This document shows, piece by piece, positions 1 through 9,738 of a stretch of 64,000 nt of DNA. This DNA comes from Monosporascus cannonballus (taxonomy: Eukaryota > Ascomycota > Sordariomycetes > Xylariales). Made by a program: the position numbers and the translations under genes. Below the pieces are notes generated by a model. The model was not told the DNA's origin, made no database searches, and worked only from the letters and a program-made list of their open reading frames with translations. The DNA lies in assembly GCA_004154925.1 (NCBI GenBank), contig QJNS01000104.1, positions 1 through 64,000 of the forward strand, written 5' to 3'. Position 1 is the first letter of the stretch; the number at the start of each line of letters is the position of its first letter.

Positions 1-1255
1 CCGCCCCCGGCCGGCCCGCTACCACACGGCGCCTGTGTGGTAGTTCGAACTATTTTGTTGGGGGCGAAACCCAAGATCTCATGTTCATTCCTCTCCATTG
101 TATATTGTTCATCTGTCGTCGAATACAATACCATTACCTCAAGGATGTCATTGTAGCCTACCAGAAACCTGAGAGCGAAGGCATTACGTACTGCAGAGAA
201 CAATAAGCATCCCAACTCCAGTTACCAACGAAATTTGCCTTTTAGTCACCGCTTTGAATCACCACTTTATCAGCTCTGTCAGGGCCTTGTTTCCTCTCTG
301 GAATAGTCTGGTCTACACTATCAGGAATTGTTGGCCTGTTGTCCGACATAGTGTGACTCTCTGCAGTCTATTTCGTATTGGTCCCAAGTCACTAGTTTCT
401 TCTTTATATATATGTTGGGTTATCAATATGAGACTGGTACGTTTTACTCTCTGCCGCAGCTTTCCTCCGCCATGGTTAGGTTTTCTTTGCTTTTAATATT
501 CAGTGGGCAAAACATCACCAATACAGTAAGTGAAGTGCGAGTGGCGCAACCTATCCGCAAGGCCCATGAACTACACTTAACTCGAGAAACGGAACACATT
601 GCTTGAAGCGTTTGTAGTACTGGAATTAAAATTCCACTATATTTTGATAGCAATCCCGTCGTCGGGGGATAAGCAAATGGTACCTAACCGGCTAAGGGTG
701 AGAGGAAAGGGGTAACCATGGGCATACTTAACGCGACGGGGGGATATAATAGATATCTTACTTTGCAAATATCGGACCGGAGAAAGCTGATGCGTCCAGA
801 ATAGCACAGAGACTCGAACCTATCTGTTTTCTTTAACCAGGTTAACGTTTGAATACTAACCATGGGCAAACCTTACCACGGCCAATGAACGGCAGATAGG
901 GTTAGAGTTTCAAATCGTGCTCATATCGAAGCAGAAATTTAGGTGCCTCCCTCGGAGATGGGACATGTGGCAAATGCAGTTCCGCTAGTCTCGTCCATAA
1001 AAGGGTACGAAAGAGAGTGAAGAGATCACATAGAACCATCTCCCAAAAAAATCGCAAAGAACTCATATGACACACTCTTATCATCGATCAGAGCGTTGCT
1101 TGAGAGGCGCGAGTTGATCCCATCTCATTGCTTTCGTGTCAGATATCGAAAAGCCCGGCAGTCTTCGACACACACATACAGCTCCTCATCTCTCTTCTCA
1201 AGGAGCTCCCCAACACCTAAATTATCCTCTCCATACCAACCGAGGCCTCATCACC
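1..1255. other. No supported gene; 5' end of window
   Basis: No convincing coding region is visible. A perfect 9-bp stem (CTACCACAC / GTGTGGTAG, positions 19-27 and 35-43) with a 7-nt loop sits at the extreme left. The rest is unremarkable and leads into the promoter and leader of the small gene at 1256. Confidence 0.5.
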
Positions 1256-1789
1256 ATGCAGGTCCTCCACCGCCTCGCAAACGCGACTTCTTCGGCGGCC
1301 GACGCGGCGATGCAACCCGTGCTCCTCGTGGAGCGCTTCACGGACATGATCCCGAGCACACAGAAGCTATCGCCGGGCGCCCTCGCCGTCGTCGCCATCG
1401 GCATCGCCGGGATTATCCTGGGAACTCTGGGGGTTCTCTGCGCCGCCTGCGTGCTGGACGGGACGTGCGGCCGATGCAACCCTGCTCACCGCCTTTCCAA
1501 GCCCAAGTCCCACGCCCGCTATCTTACCCAAGTCTGGCCCAAGCCCCGCCGCGGGGACCAGGAGCATAATCCTAGGGCCCCTCACACGCCCGCGAGCGTC
1601 GTCATGAATGACTGGACCAACAAGAACGACAGCTCCGACAGTGTGGGCCCACAGTACGTCGGAGCCAGGAGCACATGGGGACCCACCCCCGGCTACGGAG
1701 TCGCCGGGCACCAGCCGCGCTGCGAGGAGTTCGCGTCGGCGGCCCCACTTACGGTACCGCCCAAGGTCGCGGTGGCTAATAGGTTCTAA
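1256..1789 (+). CDS. Hypothetical single-pass membrane protein, 177 aa
   Basis: Single-exon open frame with fungal high-GC codon use. The ATG at 1256 (context TCACCATGC) is chosen over an upstream in-frame ATG at 1136 because the sequence before it is not protein-like. Residues about 40-66 (from SPGALAVVAIGIAGI on) form one hydrophobic helix ending in a CAAC. A small Cys cluster follows (CVLDGTCGRC), then a polar, Pro-rich tail of about 110 residues. The layout suggests a short N-terminal side, one transmembrane segment and a disordered tail, as in many small fungal membrane proteins. No family is recognised and no enzymatic motif is visible. The neighbour (arylamine N-acetyltransferase) converges on it. 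That it is a gene rests on frame length, start context and the membrane segment. Confidence 0.6.
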   Translation: MQVLHRLANATSSAADAAMQPVLLVERFTDMIPSTQKLSPGALAVVAIGIAGIILGTLGVLCAACVLDGTCGRCNPAHRLSKPKSHARYLTQVWPKPRRGDQEHNPRAPHTPASVVMNDWTNKNDSSDSVGPQYVGARSTWGPTPGYGVAGHQPRCEEFASAAPLTVPPKVAVANRF

Positions 1790-2075
1790 CAAATCATTGA
1801 ACGAGGTGCAGGAGTTGGGAGTTGGGGTCTTTTCTTGAGTACCGGCATTGTGTCTTTGGCATAATCTTGAAATCGATTCATCGTCGTTGTCCTATGGCTT
1901 GATGAGTTTTCTCTCAAAATATTCGAGATCTGCTGGTAATCGTGTATCTTTTGGTCTAAACATGGGTAGAACCTTGCTGTGACGGCGTCCCGAAGGAGCT
2001 TGACTCGAACAGCGTAGGCCCAGATGCAGTACCGTGCAAGAGAATAGAATTCGCATTCCCTACTGTACGTCATAT

Positions 2076-3094
2076 TTAAGAAAGCTCACGCCGCGAAAGC
2101 TCCGTAGCCCAACCCCCCCGAATGCCCAGCTCCTCTTCCTCCGTGAGCCTGATACCGAAGTACCTGTCCAGCACCTCAATCCTCTCCTCCTCTGACTTGC
2201 ACTCATGCACCACCCTCGTCCTGCCGCCGAGGTTCTCCTTGACGAGGTCGTTGACGAGCATGCGCTTTCCGCAGATCCCCTGCTGCCCGTTTTCCCCTTC
2301 GCGGCGCAGGAACTTGATAAGCAGCACCGTAAGGGCCTGGTAAAAGCCGGGGTTGTGCCCGGTCCACCAGTTAATGACCTCGAAGTCGGCCTGGGTGAAC
2401 TCGAGCTCGGCGAAGGCATAGAACGAGTTCCAGGCCGACTCTGGGCTGTTGCGGTACCGGTAGATCCAGAGCTTGGCGTCTTCGGTGCGCTTCCGCTGCG
2501 TCGGCATCCAATCACGCACAAGCCTGATCTCCTGCGCCCCGAGGTTGTAGTGTGCGAGCCCCCCGATCAGCGGCACTGGCAGCGTGGCGCCGTCACCGCC
2601 GAAGCCGGCGTCCACGTGGTACTTGCTGCCGTCTGGGAAGGCCACGATGCTCAAGATGTGTACCCTACGTACAGAATGGGATCAGATGCCACGGCAGGGC
2701 GGATTGCTGGTGGGAGCCGAGGCGGTACTTACCAGCCGGGAAAGTCACCTTCCGGCACACCTTGGATTCGAGGTCGTGTCCGTACGCCGGCGGTATATGC
2801 ATCAAATCCTAACCCAACCAGCATATGGTTATACAGGATGGCGATCTCCATGCAGTACCCGCCGCCACCACGCTTGTTCGCGACGATCTTCTGGAACAGA
2901 TGCTGTGGATCTATGCTGATGGAATGAGTAGGATTATAATGCAGCGAGAGGTTATCGTAGGGGACTGTGGAGATCATATGGATATGCAAAATTTTCAGGA
3001 GAGACAAGGAAGGGGGTGCATGGTGGAGGGACTCCGGGAGCTGGATAAGTTGTAGGAACTGGACGACCTGTTCTCTAGTATATGCTGACTCCAT
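2076..3094 (-). CDS. Arylamine N-acetyltransferase (NAT family), 316 aa
   Basis: Transfers an acyl group from acyl-CoA to arylamines. Fungal members detoxify aromatic amines and some use malonyl-CoA (e.g. FDB2-type enzymes against benzoxazolinone products). Two exons, 3094..2733 and 2664..2076. The 68-bp intron starts GTAAGT and ends TACGTAG, and the frame is kept across TG|G. The Cys-His-Asp triad is visible: Cys in KRGGGGYCMEI (about residue 80), His in GWVHILSIV, formed exactly at the splice junction, and Asp in KYHVDAGFGGDGATLPVPL. Length is close to the usual 280-340. The restored His supports the splice model. The start ATG gives MESAYTREQVVQFLQ, a normal NAT N-terminus. Cytosolic; no signal peptide. 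Family assignment is secure. The substrate is inferred, and malonyl- versus acetyl-CoA use cannot be read from sequence. Confidence 0.93.
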
Positions 3095-3951
3095 GATATT
3101 TGGGAGCCTAGAGGTCGTAATGAAAACGCCAATGATTAAGCATTACTATTGCATGAGAGTATACACCTGCTTTAAATGCCATCCTAGCTACCGTACAATA
3201 ACATAAATAGTTTGACCCTGCTTGGAGGCCGAGAGGAGGTGCAATCGCAGGGCGCAAACGAGGCTCGGACTGATCTGCCACATGGAGCCAAGTTCGGCGG
3301 CGCTGCGATATGCAGGTCATTATTGTGCGGCAGGGGGGGTAGAGTCACAGGTGAATGGAGGACCAAGTCATTGAGCCCATTACCAATTGGATGCTTCGAG
3401 TTTTGGGCGTTCGATCCTGCCTATTCTAGGTTCCGTCAAAGAGGCCGATGCGAAGATGCGGAAAGCATATAATAAGGATCCATAGGATAAACAGGGCGCT
3501 GAAAGGGGGGACTCATGCAACTGCACGGCTGATTATGTTAGTGGTGACAATGGCCAAGCAATGCCCTACTGAACCCCGCCAAATTATGGCGCTCAGCCTG
3601 TCCCACACCATCTACCAGATAGTACATATGTACCTACCGAAGGGTTGACTTCCCCTACCTGCTGTACCCACATACGTAGGCACACAGGTAGAGGTCTACC
3701 TAGAGCCGCCAACCATTGCGAGTTAGGCTGGAATTGCTGGGGATCTGGACAGCCCCGCCAAGTTCATTAGAGATTCCATCGCCTTCCCTCGCAAGCACAC
3801 ATCAACATTGATCACTACATACATCCCGTACTCGTCTGATAGCGATTGATGCTGGATTAGAAGACTCTTTTCCATTTCCTTCACTGACTACCTAGTAGTC
3901 GAATAGTAAGCCATCTAGACACCGAGAAGCAGTGCAGGAGAGTTAGCAAAC
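3095..3951. other. Intergenic, divergent promoter region
   Basis: Lies between the divergently transcribed NAT gene and SGT2 and presumably holds both promoters. Short open frames here show no recognisable protein. Several TAGGTA/TACCTA-type short motifs are present (e.g. about 3630-3710). Confidence 0.5.
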
Positions 3952-5190
3952 ATGGTAAGTCCTCCATCACCCCGCCCCTCGTCAACACACATTACATGAC
4001 TCCTCTCCTTCCAATCCAGCGACCCCCGATCATATCGATACACAGGAGTGCTCTCGCAAAAAGCTAACATGTGGCGAACGAACCAGGCGACGACGACGAC
4101 ATCCAAGCAGCGCCTCGCCCTGGCCATCTGCGACTTCTTGACGACGTGCACGACGGACGGGACGCTGACGGCCGACGACAAGGAGAGCATCGATGTGGCG
4201 ATTAACTGCATCGCCGAGTCGTTCAAGGTGGACCCGACCAACAAAGACGCCGTGGCCGAGGCCGTGGGCACGCAGAACCTGCTGCAGATCTACGGCGTGT
4301 ACGAGAAGCTGAAGTCCAGCTCGAAGCCGTCGGCCTCGCCGCAGATCCCGACGGCCGCGGCCGCCACCTCGGCGCCGCCTCCGAACAAACAGCCGACCGA
4401 GGACGACAAAAGGCGGGCCGAGGAGCTCAAGTCGCAGGGCAACAGGGCCATGGCGGCCAAGGACTATGCGCAGGCCATCTCCCTGTACTCACAGGCACTG
4501 TCGCTGTACCCTGGCAACGCCATCTACCTGTCGAACCGGGCGGCGGCGCACAGCGCCGCGCGGGACCACGAGAGTGCGCGGGCCGACGCCGAGGCGGCCG
4601 TCGCCGTCGACCCCAAGTACACCAAGGCCTGGTCGCGGCTGGGGCTCGCGCGGTTCGCGCTCGGCGACGCCAAGGGCAGCATGGCCGCCTACAAGGCGGG
4701 CATTGAGCACGAGGGCAACGGCGGCAGCGAGGCCATGCGCAAGGGCTACGAGACGGCACGCCGCCGCGTCGAGGAGCTCGAGGCTGAGGCCTCCGCCGAC
4801 GCCTCCCAGGCCTCGCCCGACGCCGCGTCGGGCGGTGCGGCGCGGTCCGCGTCGTCTGCCGCCGACCCTCTGGGCGGCCTGGCCAGCCTGCTGGGAGGAG
4901 GTGCCGGTGGCGGTGCGGGCGGTGGCGCCGGGGGAATGCCCGACCTCGGCTCTATCATGAACAACCCCATGTTCGCCAGCATGGCGCAGAGCCTTATGTC
5001 CAACCCGGACATGATGAGCAACCTGATGAGCAACCCGCGCCTGCGCGAGATGGCCAACCAGTTCAGCAGCGGCGGCGGCATGCCCGACCTCAGCAGCCTC
5101 ATTAACGACCCGAACATTGCCGAGATGGCCCGTAACATGATGGGCGGCGGTGCCGGTCGCGGCGCTGGCGGCCCTGGCAATGATCAATAG
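3952..5190 (+). CDS. SGT2: SGT2-type small glutamine-rich TPR co-chaperone, 368 aa
   Basis: SGT2 receives tail-anchored proteins in the cytosol and hands them to the Get4/Get5-Get3 (GET) pathway, linking them to Hsp70/Hsp90. Model: exon 1 is only the ATG (3952-3954), then a 132-bp intron (GTAAGT, branch GCTAAC near 4061, acceptor ACCAG at 4086), then exon 2 4087..5190. This yields MATTTTSKQRLALAICDFL, matching family N-termini. Reading on from the ATG at 4048 would give an atypical 13-residue extension that overlaps the branch point. Domains: N-terminal dimerisation region about 5-65 (Get4/5 binding), three TPRs about 110-230 beginning KRRAEELKSQGNRAMAAKDY, then a Gly/Met-rich STI1-like C-terminus with repeated MSNP motifs, about 285-368. 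Length is near the usual 340-370. Identity is secure; the one-codon first exon is inferred from splice signals. Confidence 0.93.
3955..4086 (+). other. Intron directly after the SGT2 start codon
   Basis: Begins GTAAGT immediately after ATG and ends ACCAG. A perfect GCTAAC branch site lies about 20 nt before the acceptor. Removing it joins ATG to GCG and keeps the frame. Confidence 0.8.
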
Positions 5191-5931
5191 ATGTTGAGAT
5201 CCTATCTTTTTCGCGGGCCCTCCCCCGTTGATGGGCCGATTTGCCTAAAGTGGCTCCAGCAGACGGAGGTGTGGCATGATGGTACGGTACGTAACGGTAA
5301 TAGGTACTCGCCGGTGCGGGCGCGGACTACTTAGACCTCAGGAGAGGACGGGTTCGACGGGACGTTACGAGTTACGACACTCAGGTAATAAAGAGCCAAC
5401 CTGTTCGTATGTGCTTGTTGACTTGATAAGACTTAGGCGATAGCCCCTTGGATGCTGATCCCCGGAAATGAATACAGCTCGCCTTGCTATGCCGACCCTT
5501 CCGTTTCCCTCGGTAGCCGTAATATTTAATATTCTACCACCTGTTCCAAGTCATCAGGTCGCGAAATAATAAGTTCCAAGAAAAGGACCTGCTACGCCGT
5601 TTCTTTTTACCAGCCGATGCACAACACCATAACAGATCTCGGACGTAAGCATGCATACCCATATTTTGGGCTAATCCACCGTTTTCCTCCGTCCTGCCAT
5701 AAGAACGCCGCACGTATTGAGCAAAGGGAAGAGAGCTTTCTGCAACAGGGTGAAAGTAGGCCTATCGATGCTAGAAATGAATAGATCATCCTAAGCACGG
5801 TCAAGTGAATGGAATGTGGAGAAAAAGAAGAAAAGCGGTAACTTAGGAAATAATGCGGCGATGCTGTCCCATGCATCGAGTCGAAAACGAGAAACTAGCC
5901 GCCAATACTTCTCCGGTCTCTAAAACGTATA
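5191..5931. other. Intergenic between convergent genes
   Basis: 3' flanks of SGT2 (+) and the ABC transporter (-). No coding region recognised. Confidence 0.5.
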
Positions 5932-8900
5932 TCACCATGTAGACGATGAGCGAGGAGCCTGGGAAGATGCAGTCGCCCTAGGACCTGCACCGCCTTGATG
6001 GGCTGTGGGCCGTACGCTTGAGCCATTTCGTCGGCCACCACGCCCACGATATCGACCGCGGAAACCTCTGCTTCGGTTACCGCCCCTGCCTCGAGACGAA
6101 GAGCGTGGCGGTGATCGAGGTCGGGGCCGACCTATATCGGGTTGTTTTGGTTCTTCGGCCTTTGCTCGCGGCGTTGACGTTCGGAATGGGGTCTTCGTCG
6201 CGGACAGCAGTATGGGTTGGCTAGTCGCACGAGGACTGTCATGGAAATGCGCTGGGGCCTCGGGGCAAGTGGTCAACTGCATAGTATTTCGGCGGGCTTT
6301 ATGCTCTAGATGGTTGAGAATAGGCGACTGACTAGAAGGACTGATTGAGCCTGTAGGCCGTACCGACTCTTCAGAAGGTTGGTCGAAATGGTCAGTCGAT
6401 TCAACTGGAAGGACACCCGAGCCCGCGATAACGATCCGGTTCGGCGACGAGGATACTTCCCCTTCCATATCTTCGGCCCAGTCTCGTTTCAGAGGTGATT
6501 CTTCAATCGAGACCGGCTTCGGCCTTGGCTTCGGTGCGACGGCGGAACGAGGGGTAAACTCCGGCGCACCAGGATTCAGCCTTGAACCCTGCAGCGAGAG
6601 ATCAGCATCTGTCAAAATATCACGAATGATCTTTTGACGGATCTACCTCTCGCTCGTGCCCATTCGGAGTGCTCGTAACTTGTCCGTCCACCTGTCCCTT
6701 GGCTTCGCCGTTTGTCTCCGGATCCTGCGTGGTCTTGCCGCCATTAGTGAAACCGTCCGTCTGTGGGCTCTGAGACGTAGGTTCAGGCACGGCTTCGTCT
6801 GTGCTTTTATCGTCTGCCTTGGGCTCCTTGGGCTTGAGGAAGATCTGCTTAAACCAGAGTTCCGCATATTTTCCTCTCTTAGCGAGTAGCTGCTCATGGC
6901 TACCTTGTTCGACGACCTGGCCTTCCGAAACCACGAAGATAATGTCAGCATTCATGACGGTCGAAAGGCGATGCCTAAGAAAAGGTTAGCGGGTAAGCAC
7001 CTGGAGGTTGCAATGAACTAAGATATCAGAATAAGAGGTTATCAATGAGTGATGAACACTTTGGTGTCCTGGCCTGACGGATTGCTGGGGTTATACGCAC
7101 GCAATGATTAAGGTTGTTCGGCCCTTGCAAAGGGCCTGGAGGCCCTCCTGGATCTTCTGCTCGGTATCGGTATCTACGGCGCTAGTTGCCTCATCCAAGA
7201 GGACAATTTCTGGCTGCTTGAGGATCGCACGAGCGATTGCAATGCGTTGCAATTCTCCACCAGAGAGTTTCCTAGGGCCTGTCAGCGACTAACATGTTCA
7301 GTATGGCGACATATCAATAACTTACACGCCTCGCTCGCCTACTCGGGTGTTGTAACCCTCTGTGAAGCCCATGATCTGATCATGCATCGCAGCAGCCTTG
7401 CATGCGCCATAAACCTCCTCATCGGAGGCGTTTAGTCGTGCATATCGAATGTTGTTCATGACGGTATCGTCAAAAAGAATGGGGCTCTGTGGAACCATCC
7501 CAATACATTGTCGAAGGCTGCGAATAAGGCCGTCAGCATTGTCATCTCCAACAGGATAAATGGAAGCAAAACCGACAAGGGGTATAACCTTTCGGCCGGA
7601 TGCACTCTAGCCTTACCTTGTCAGCGTTACATCTCGAATATCCTGGCCATCGATCTGGATGGAGCCACCGGTAACGTCGTAAAAACGGTCGAGCAGTTTT
7701 AGAATAGTCGACTTGCCTGCACCAGTCGCACCGACAAAGGCGGCAGTTGTACCAGATGGGACAGACAGCTTCACGCCCTTCAAGATGTCCTTCTTCTTGT
7801 CGTAGCTGAAGCTGACGTTCCGAAAGTCAATCCTCCCGCCTTTAAGATTGAGGGCCTTCGCGTTCGGCTTATCGACAATGGTTGGTTCAGTGAGCATCAC
7901 TTCCAGCAGCCGTTCTGCCTGAACCAAATCGCTGCTCAGACTTCTCCCAAGGCCCGCGAAAAATCGCAACGGCGAAGAAAGTTGGCCCCAGTACGTGAGC
8001 AGCATGACAAAGTCGCCTGCGGTAGCTTGGCCGTTCGTTACTTGATAGACGGCTAGGAAGGCACCGGCTAGCAAACCAGCAAGGAGAATAAGGTACTGCG
8101 CTGCTTGCCGGAAAAGATATCCAGTATAGATTTCCTTGAGCGCCGCAACCTGCGCTTTGACGGCGGCGGTATACCTGTTTTCCTCGTGGGCGATCTGGTT
8201 GAAGGAACTGACAGTATGCCATCCCTGGATACCTGCTTGCCGGACATAGTGCTCCTCGAAGTATCTACAGCGATCCCGTATTAGTATTCGAGAGCTGGTG
8301 TGTCACCTTGATATCGCCTAGAGAGATGACGCAGCGGGATATCGAATGTCCTATGCGGGAATACGTACGCTTTGACCATTCTCTTCCTCCTTTCCTTGTA
8401 GTCGCCTATCATGAGAGCGACGGCCTGGATGAAAGCTATGCCGGTTGCGACCGTGATAAAGCCTTCGTAAGGGCCGAACTTCGACGAGAGGTAAGAGAAT
8501 GCTACTACCAAATCAATCACCGAGGGAACTGCCTGGAAGCAAATTGACTCGAGCATGTTGGCAATGGAGCCTCCCTGTGAAATGGCGACTATCAGGTCCG
8601 ATGAGCTCTTAGAATCATGGAAATCCGAGGATAGTCGCATCACGTGGGAGTATGCCGCAACACTGAGTGCTTCTTGCGAGTAATATTCCACAGGAAGCCA
8701 AAGATATCTTCGGAGCAGGTCGATCCCCGCTTCTGAAGCCAGCATCCGAAGCCCAGCGAAGATAACCACCTGCGTCCATGGGTTCCTGCCCGAGACGCCA
8801 TTTAAACTATCCATCACAGCACCCAGCTGAAGCGGGACGAGGAAATTGAGGGCGTTTCCGGCAAGTAGACATAGACCAACAAGCCCGGCATACAACTGCA

Positions 8901-9738
8901 GGCGACGGTTGCCAACGGGCCAGATGTACGGGAAGAAGAGCAGAAACCCCTTAGCATATGCAACCCAGCTGCCTTCACTCTGCAAACGCTTTTGCATCTG
9001 CTCCTGGGCAATACGTTCATGCCGCTCCCAGGGAGATTCGGGTTCGCTGGGGGAATTGACAGTCTCGGTATTCGTCGCTTCGGTGTTGGTAGTTTCCGTG
9101 TTGGTACCATACCCACTGTCTGCCGAGTTGTCTCCGTCGCTGGACCTCTGGTCTGCTTTCTTTGGAATGAGTGGCCTGCGTTCCTCATCAACGTCTCCAT
9201 GACTCCCAGCTCCTCTCCACACGAAGTAGGTTGCGATGACGCCGATAATGACCATGCAACGGATGAGGACGACACAGACGTCCACGATCATGAATGGCGA
9301 GCGTGAGGAATAAAGGCCGTCGTGTCGTGAAGTCAAGATTGTGAGTGCGGAGATGGCAGGCTCGAATATCAGCGCAATAACCCAGGACCCATAGAATGGG
9401 TACCAAACAACACTCGAGGCATCCCCCAAGCAGTTTTGCTCGATTCCAAAAACTAGGATGCATGACAGCAGACCGATAGTGGTGTCTTGGGTAGGCCATC
9501 GTCGGAAAAGGAGGAGCTCGAGGATATGGACAATGACCTGCACCGCAAAGGAGAGAATGCAGGCGATGAGAAGGTAGGCAATGGCCCTATGGCGGACGTG
9601 GGTGGTCTTGGCAGCAGCTGAGGCAGTCTGGAGAGTGCAGACTGCAATGCTAGACGTCACAGCAAAGTAAACGAAGACGGTAGTGGGGTATACATAGTGG
9701 AGAATGACCAGCGGCCACATGTAGCGGTTGTCCGTCAT
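5932..9738 (-). CDS. HMT1/ABCB6-type half ABC transporter with RG-rich tail, 1121 aa
   Basis: ATP-driven exporter of the heavy-metal-tolerance family. S. pombe Hmt1 moves phytochelatin/glutathione conjugates into the vacuole. Six exons: 9738..8369, 8264..7617, 7517..7326, 7271..7101, 6974..6647, 6588..5932. All five introns are GT-AG and keep frame; donors include GTACGT, GTAAGT and GTGCGT. Layout: extra N-terminal membrane domain (about 1-200, TMD0), acidic/Thr-rich linker with NTETTNTE repeats, six-helix TMD (about 270-560), then the nucleotide-binding domain: Walker [10 protein letters not shown] about 635, Q-loop GMVPQSP, signature LSGGELQR, Walker [14 protein letters not shown]-loop IIAHRLSTV. 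The last exon adds about 218 disordered residues ending in an Arg-Gly-rich stretch ([20 protein letters not shown]). All catalytic motifs are intact. The last join (CTGCAG acceptor) is the least certain; without it the protein stops at 6620. Substrate is inferred. Confidence 0.9.

Noticed and set aside
40..60. GTTCGAAC near the left end as a tRNA T-loop
   Set aside because: Belongs to a simple hairpin context; no cloverleaf can be drawn.
780..870. Possible tRNA T-arm (minus strand, GGTTCGAGTC)
   Set aside because: The flanking bases do not form the five-pair T stem and no anticodon or acceptor arm is found.
2205..2927. 240-codon plus-strand frame opposite the NAT gene
   Set aside because: Shadow of the NAT exons; no domain, and it spans the NAT intron.
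4489..5187. 232-codon minus-strand frame over SGT2
   Set aside because: His/Ala/Val-rich shadow of a GC-rich gene; the plus strand carries clear TPR repeats.
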